This document shows, piece by piece, positions 60,511 to 64,000 of a stretch of DNA of 64,000 nt. Made by a program: the position numbers and the translations under genes. This stretch comes from Methanobacteriota archaeon. Lineage in GTDB: Archaea > Methanobacteriota > Methanobacteria > Methanobacteriales > Methanobacteriaceae. The stretch lies in NCBI GenBank assembly GCA_023411115.1, contig JAEYPF010000010.1, forward strand, positions 248,001 to 312,000, given 5' to 3'. The notes under the pieces are model-generated. The model was given only the letters and a program-made list of their open reading frames with translations, had not been told where the DNA came from and made no database searches. How positions within the stretch are numbered: position 1 is the first letter of the stretch; the number at the start of each line of letters is the position of its first letter.

Positions 60511-60805
60511 ATTGATCTCCTTTGTTTCATTAATTAAACTTATTATTATTTCAATGTTCTGATATAAAAAAACATTTGGTATTTGAATATAAATAGTTAT
60601 CATTTGAAATTTCTTATACATTAAACAATTGTATATAGGTTAAACATCAAAAAACAGGAATTAATGATATTATAATTGAATTTAATCAAAATTAGTGATT
60701 ATTTTAAAATATTGAATAGTTGCTTAATTATTTATAATTGATTTTTGCCATTTATACTGTATTTTTACATTTAATCGCCTGTTTTGAAATTTCAGTAGGT
60801 AATTA

Positions 60806-61252
60806 CTACGGTACCACAACAACTGGAATTTTTGATGATCTTAAAACTCTATCAGTAGTGCTTCCAAGTAAAACCCTGTTAAAGCCGTGCCTGCCAGTTG
60901 CACCCATAACTACCAGATCGATATTCTCCCTGTTTATGGTTGAAAGGATTTCTTCGTACGGTTTCCCACCTGTAACTTCAGTAGACAATTTAACACCCTT
61001 GCATAAACCTTTACATTGACTTTCTTCTAATTTTTCCCTGAAACGTCCCACTACCGATTCACCTTCTTTCTGCAGTTTATCATATAATTCTCCTCTAAAA
61101 TTTGGCAGATATGCAGATCTTAGGAAATAAGTGTCAACCACATATAAAACAAGAATATCGGCATCACTTGCATTGGAAGTCCATATAGCATGTCCTCCGG
61201 CCCTTTCAGCACATTCAGATCCATCCATAGGCAATAATATTTTCTTATACAT
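60806..61252 (-). CDS. Universal stress protein (UspA family)
   Basis: A 148-residue USP fold with the ATP-binding motif G-2x-G-9x-G-S: VVMGATGRHGFNRVLLGSTTD. N-terminal strand is KKILLPMDGSECAERAGGHA, ending in KIPVVVVP. Such proteins are common stress or regulatory ATP-binding factors; the exact role is not known. It is a single gene with its own promoter. The ATP-binding type is likely, given the intact glycine motif. Confidence 0.92.
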   Translation of the reverse strand: MYKKILLPMDGSECAERAGGHAIWTSNASDADILVLYVVDTYFLRSAYLPNFRGELYDKLQKEGESVVGRFREKLEESQCKGLCKGVKLSTEVTGGKPYEEILSTINRENIDLVVMGATGRHGFNRVLLGSTTDRVLRSSKIPVVVVP

Positions 61253-61382
61253 AAATCAACCTCATAATTATTATATTATTAACTCATATAAAATTAATAC
61301 TATATTTCAGAAAAAATAATTAATTAAAATGCTTATTTTAAATATTTTGATATAAATTGAATATTTAAGGATTAAAAATGGG

Positions 61383-62174
61383 CTACTTTGGCTTTGTGGC
61401 TACAAACATGCCTGATTCCTTGGTAATTTTTATTGTTCCTTGAGTTTCTAAAATATTTTCAATATACTCCTTGAAACCTTTTATTATATTCCCCTGAATA
61501 TCTTCTTTAACATTTGTAAAGGATAGAACATAATTTACCAGAGGTTCAGCTTCAGTTACTGCAAGACTATCACTATATTTCACCAGTTTAATATCTTCAA
61601 AGGATGTACTTAACTGTTCTTTGCCATTTTCAAGCCCAAAAGCACGTGCAAATGGTTCTAATGAGCAATTAATTTTTTCATCATAATCATATACTAGATC
61701 ACTCAATTCTTTCATATATTCTAGTCCAAAAGCAGTTGCATAAAATGCACCGTCATTTTTTAATACCCTCCCTATCTCAGATAAGGCTTTTTTCCTGTCA
61801 GGAACATGATAAAGCATGAGGTTTGCAATAACAATATCAAAGGAATCATCGGGGTATGGAATTTCTTGGGCATCCATCACTTCATACTCAAACCTATCTG
61901 CTGCATCATATAAAATGAGTTTTGCATCATCAAGCATCCCGCGAGAAAAATCGGATAGTGAAATTTGCGCATCTTCTGGTATTCTATTTAAATTTGATTT
62001 CCACAATATTGCATTTCCACATCCAAGTTCCAGTACTCTGGCATTTTCAGGAAATTTAATCTGGTCAAATATCCATAAAGTCCACTTATAGGAATTAGTT
62101 CCAAACCGCCTGTTTAATTCAACCCTGGCCATAAAATTCTTTGAGTTTGCATACTGATTTAAGAGTGACTTCAT
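61383..62174 (-). CDS. Class I SAM-dependent methyltransferase (Methyltransf_11/25)
   Basis: A 263-residue protein. Motif I is ARVLELGCGNAILW, motif II-like YEVMDAQEIPYPDDSFDIVIANLMLYH (Methyltransf_11 signature), followed by EIGRVLKNDGAFYATAFG. The N-terminal ~35 residues (LNRRFGTNSYKWTLWIFDQI) and C-terminal ~90 residues are family-specific. The substrate is unknown; small-molecule or quinone/tetrapyrrole methyltransferases share this form. It lies just downstream of the G1P dehydrogenase gene on the same strand. Confidence 0.85.
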   Translation of the reverse strand: MKSLLNQYANSKNFMARVELNRRFGTNSYKWTLWIFDQIKFPENARVLELGCGNAILWKSNLNRIPEDAQISLSDFSRGMLDDAKLILYDAADRFEYEVMDAQEIPYPDDSFDIVIANLMLYHVPDRKKALSEIGRVLKNDGAFYATAFGLEYMKELSDLVYDYDEKINCSLEPFARAFGLENGKEQLSTSFEDIKLVKYSDSLAVTEAEPLVNYVLSFTNVKEDIQGNIIKGFKEYIENILETQGTIKITKESGMFVATKPK

Positions 62175-62210
62175 TGTATTCCCATATTTTTAAAGTTTAA
62201 AGTTTAAATT

Positions 62211-63254
62211 TTATATAACGCCGGTTGCAGTGGCTAATTCTTCAGCAGCGTCTTTTGTGAGTCCTCTATCTCCCAAAATAGTATATCTTTCTTTTCTAAT
62301 TTTATGGGCAACTGTCAATGCCTCAATAATATATTCAGGATCTAAATTCAGTTCATATGCAGTGGTTGGGGCTTTTATGGTTTTTAATGTATCTCTTATA
62401 AATCTCCAATCCCCACCATGAAGATACATCATCATTATGGTCCCAATACCACACTGTTCTCCATGTAATGCGGGTTTAGGGGCAACAATATCTAAAGCAT
62501 GACTGAATTTGTGTTCAGAACCGCTTGCAGGCCTACTTGTTCCTGCAATGCTTATAGCCATTCCACTGCTTATCAACGCCTTAACTACAAGGGCAGCGCT
62601 TTCTATATGGCCCTCTTTTATAGCATCGGCAGATTCTAAAGTCATTTTAGCTGTCATAAGTGATAATGCAGATGCTGAATCACTATAATACTCATTTAAT
62701 AACCTATGAGCTAATTTCCAATCCAAAACTGCAGTATAATTTGATACAATATCCCCACATCCTGCTGCAAGAAGTCTAAATGGTGCTTTACTTATAATTT
62801 CTGTATCTGCAATAACTCCAATAGGTGATTGGGCTTCAAGAGATACAGATCCCTTTTCATTCCTTATAGATGCCCTTGGTGAGGCGATTCCATCGTGTGA
62901 TGCTGCTGTAGGGATGCTTATAAATTGGATACCATTTCTTGTGGATGCCAGCTTTGCAACATCGATTACTCTTCCTCCACCAACTCCTAAAACTACAGAT
63001 ACGTTTTTTGAAGCGTCCTGTATCTCCAAAACAGCTGATTCTGAAGCATTATCAATGGTAAAAGTTTCAACAGCGAATTCTTCATTTTGAAGACTTTCTA
63101 TAGCCTTCTCTCCGGCAATTTTGAGGGTATTTGGTCCACTTACCACCAATACTTTATCTTTAAACATTAGATCCTTACAGATAGAACCTGTTTCTTCAAT
63201 TACTCCCGCACCCGTATGAATTTCACGCGGCAGTTGAATTTTTCTAAAGTCCAT
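62211..63254 (-). CDS. egsA: sn-Glycerol-1-phosphate dehydrogenase
   Basis: This enzyme reduces DHAP to sn-glycerol 1-phosphate and sets the archaeal stereochemistry of membrane lipids. From ATG 63254, with AAGGACGATAAT upstream, it has 347 residues; the frame opens at 63281. Landmarks: VVLGVGGGRVIDVAKLAS (NAD), ISIPTAASHDGIASPRAS, the zinc ligands in SEHKFSHALDIV and LHGEQCGIGTIMMMYLHGGD. These are typical of EgsA. It is the strongest single marker in the window that the host is an archaeon. Confidence 0.94.
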   Translation of the reverse strand: MDFRKIQLPREIHTGAGVIEETGSICKDLMFKDKVLVVSGPNTLKIAGEKAIESLQNEEFAVETFTIDNASESAVLEIQDASKNVSVVLGVGGGRVIDVAKLASTRNGIQFISIPTAASHDGIASPRASIRNEKGSVSLEAQSPIGVIADTEIISKAPFRLLAAGCGDIVSNYTAVLDWKLAHRLLNEYYSDSASALSLMTAKMTLESADAIKEGHIESAALVVKALISSGMAISIAGTSRPASGSEHKFSHALDIVAPKPALHGEQCGIGTIMMMYLHGGDWRFIRDTLKTIKAPTTAYELNLDPEYIIEALTVAHKIRKERYTILGDRGLTKDAAEELATATGVI

Positions 63255-63618
63255 ATTATCGTCCTTATTAGTCATATTCATTTATCTTGCTTTGCGGTTT
63301 ATTTTTTTAAACCTATATCTTTTTCTATTTCAAACTTTCTCTAATTCCATTAAAACCTGTAAATTCAGTTAATTTAAATAAAAACTTTTAATAATCAATA
63401 ATTTCAAAACAATCAAAATTCATATTTAAGTACAACGAAAAAATAATATGAATGGGTAAATTATATAAAGTAATATTAAAAAATAAATTAAAGAATTAAC
63501 ATTGGTCATCTTTATAACAGAAACATCTTTTTTCTGATGGCTGAAGATAACACTGAAAAAAGCATTATAGCATTAATTCAGGCAAGTTAACATATTAAAC
63601 TGATTAGGAGTGAATAAA
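63255..63618. promoter_or_regulatory. Divergent intergenic region of egsA and small basic protein
   Basis: About 360 bp A/T-rich DNA with a plus-strand TATA-like AAATTATATAAAG at 63460-63472 and an AGGAG site before 63619. Nothing else supported. Confidence 0.5.
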
Positions 63619-63711
63619 ATGGCAAAAGTTAAAGGAACTAAAGTTAGAACAAGACAAAAACCGCATTATAAAAAAGCAGGAAGTAAAAGAGGAAGAGGCG
63701 TGAAGCATTAA
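63619..63711 (+). CDS. Small, highly basic 30-residue protein
   Basis: A frame below common ORF length limits: MAKVKGTKVRTRQKPHYK... ending GSKRGRGVKH. About half the residues are Lys or Arg, with a strong AGGAGTG site six bases before the ATG and a TATA box upstream. Such a peptide would bind RNA, and it resembles small ribosome-associated archaeal proteins in composition. I cannot match it to a named ribosomal protein family. The initiation signals and stand-alone promoter make it a likely real gene. Confidence 0.62.
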   Translation: MAKVKGTKVRTRQKPHYKKAGSKRGRGVKH

Positions 63712-63943
63712 TAGCCTTAATTAAGTAATGTTTTAAACAGTTCTAAGTATAAAACGCTTATCTTTCTTTTTAATTATAATTAAGTATTAATTCTTATTAA
63801 AATTAAATATAACCCTTTTTTTATTTTTCAATAATTAATTCTATCAATTTTATAGTTTAATGATTATAATAATATTTAAACTAATTTTAAAAGAAAAAAG
63901 AAGATATTAAATCAAATAAATAGTCTAGTCAATAATTTACCTA

Positions 63944-64000
63944 TCATGTCGTTGCTTGTTTGTATATGGCAGTGATTATAGCATTCAAATCTCCAGAGTA
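63944..64000 (-). CDS. C-terminal end of a gene running off the window
   Basis: The minus frame from the window edge reads YSGDLNAIITAIYKQATT and then a stop, followed by a T-rich stretch typical of a 3' end. Eighteen residues are too few to identify a family. Confidence 0.35.
   Translation of the reverse strand, partial: YSGDLNAIITAIYKQATT

Overview
The window looks like a chromosomal segment of a pseudomurein-walled methanogen of the order Methanobacteriales, most likely Methanobacterium or a close relative. The AT-rich DNA, the archaeal TATA boxes, and the set of host genes all point there: sn-glycerol-1-phosphate dehydrogenase (archaeal lipids), cyclic 2,3-diphosphoglycerate synthetase, AglB oligosaccharyltransferase, archaeal AspRS, the aldolase-type ADH synthase of the archaeal aromatic pathway, DUF4013/DUF5518 membrane proteins and an adhesin-like protein. 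The species is not claimed.

Layout: 1-6.9 kb is host cell-envelope and signalling DNA: an adhesin C-terminus, a three-PAS histidine kinase, a small membrane protein, a lipoprotein and a secreted Ig-like protein. It ends in a perfect hairpin plus T-tract terminator at 6911-6949. About 6999-46600 is an apparently complete siphovirus-like provirus. 46.7-64 kb is host housekeeping DNA: aromatic amino acid, histidine, tRNA charging, pentose, cDPG, lipid and N-glycosylation genes.

The provirus reads mostly on the minus strand, so its genetic order runs from high to low coordinates. The integrase (46.6 kb) is followed by a plus-strand cargo gene with a HEPN-like R-x4-H motif (43.6-45.3 kb). Next comes a regulatory zone with two ribbon-helix-helix-like proteins, three copies of an 18-bp operator-like repeat, and two identical 17-bp sites in a divergent promoter (42.5-43.4 kb). 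An early region of small genes follows (36.3-42.5 kb: Ada-type zinc domain, SWIM zinc finger, winged-helix-like protein, a TFB zinc-ribbon protein). The late module covers ParB-methyltransferase, TerS/TerL, portal, head morphogenesis protein, protease-scaffold, decoration protein, HK97-fold capsid, connectors, tail tube, frameshifted tail chaperones, a tape measure with a transglutaminase-like triad, and tail-tip/fibre proteins. The pseudomurein endoisopeptidase lysis gene lies at the far end. No convincing att direct repeat was found by eye, so the exact ends are uncertain.

The less ordinary material lies between the genes. There are two structured non-coding stretches (35.87-36.27 and 41.49-41.85 kb). 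A 51-nt tRNA-like element has perfect acceptor and T arms but no D arm (21.4 kb). An 18-bp element beginning at a Shine-Dalgarno-like GGAGG is dispersed five times through the early region. A strong two-part hairpin lies in the leader of the late operon. A +1 frameshift site in the tail chaperone pair appears to use UUU-C slippage. Many viral genes seem to start at ATG, TTG or GTG codons a few bases inside the longest open frame, and I have placed starts by the ribosome-binding site where it is clear.
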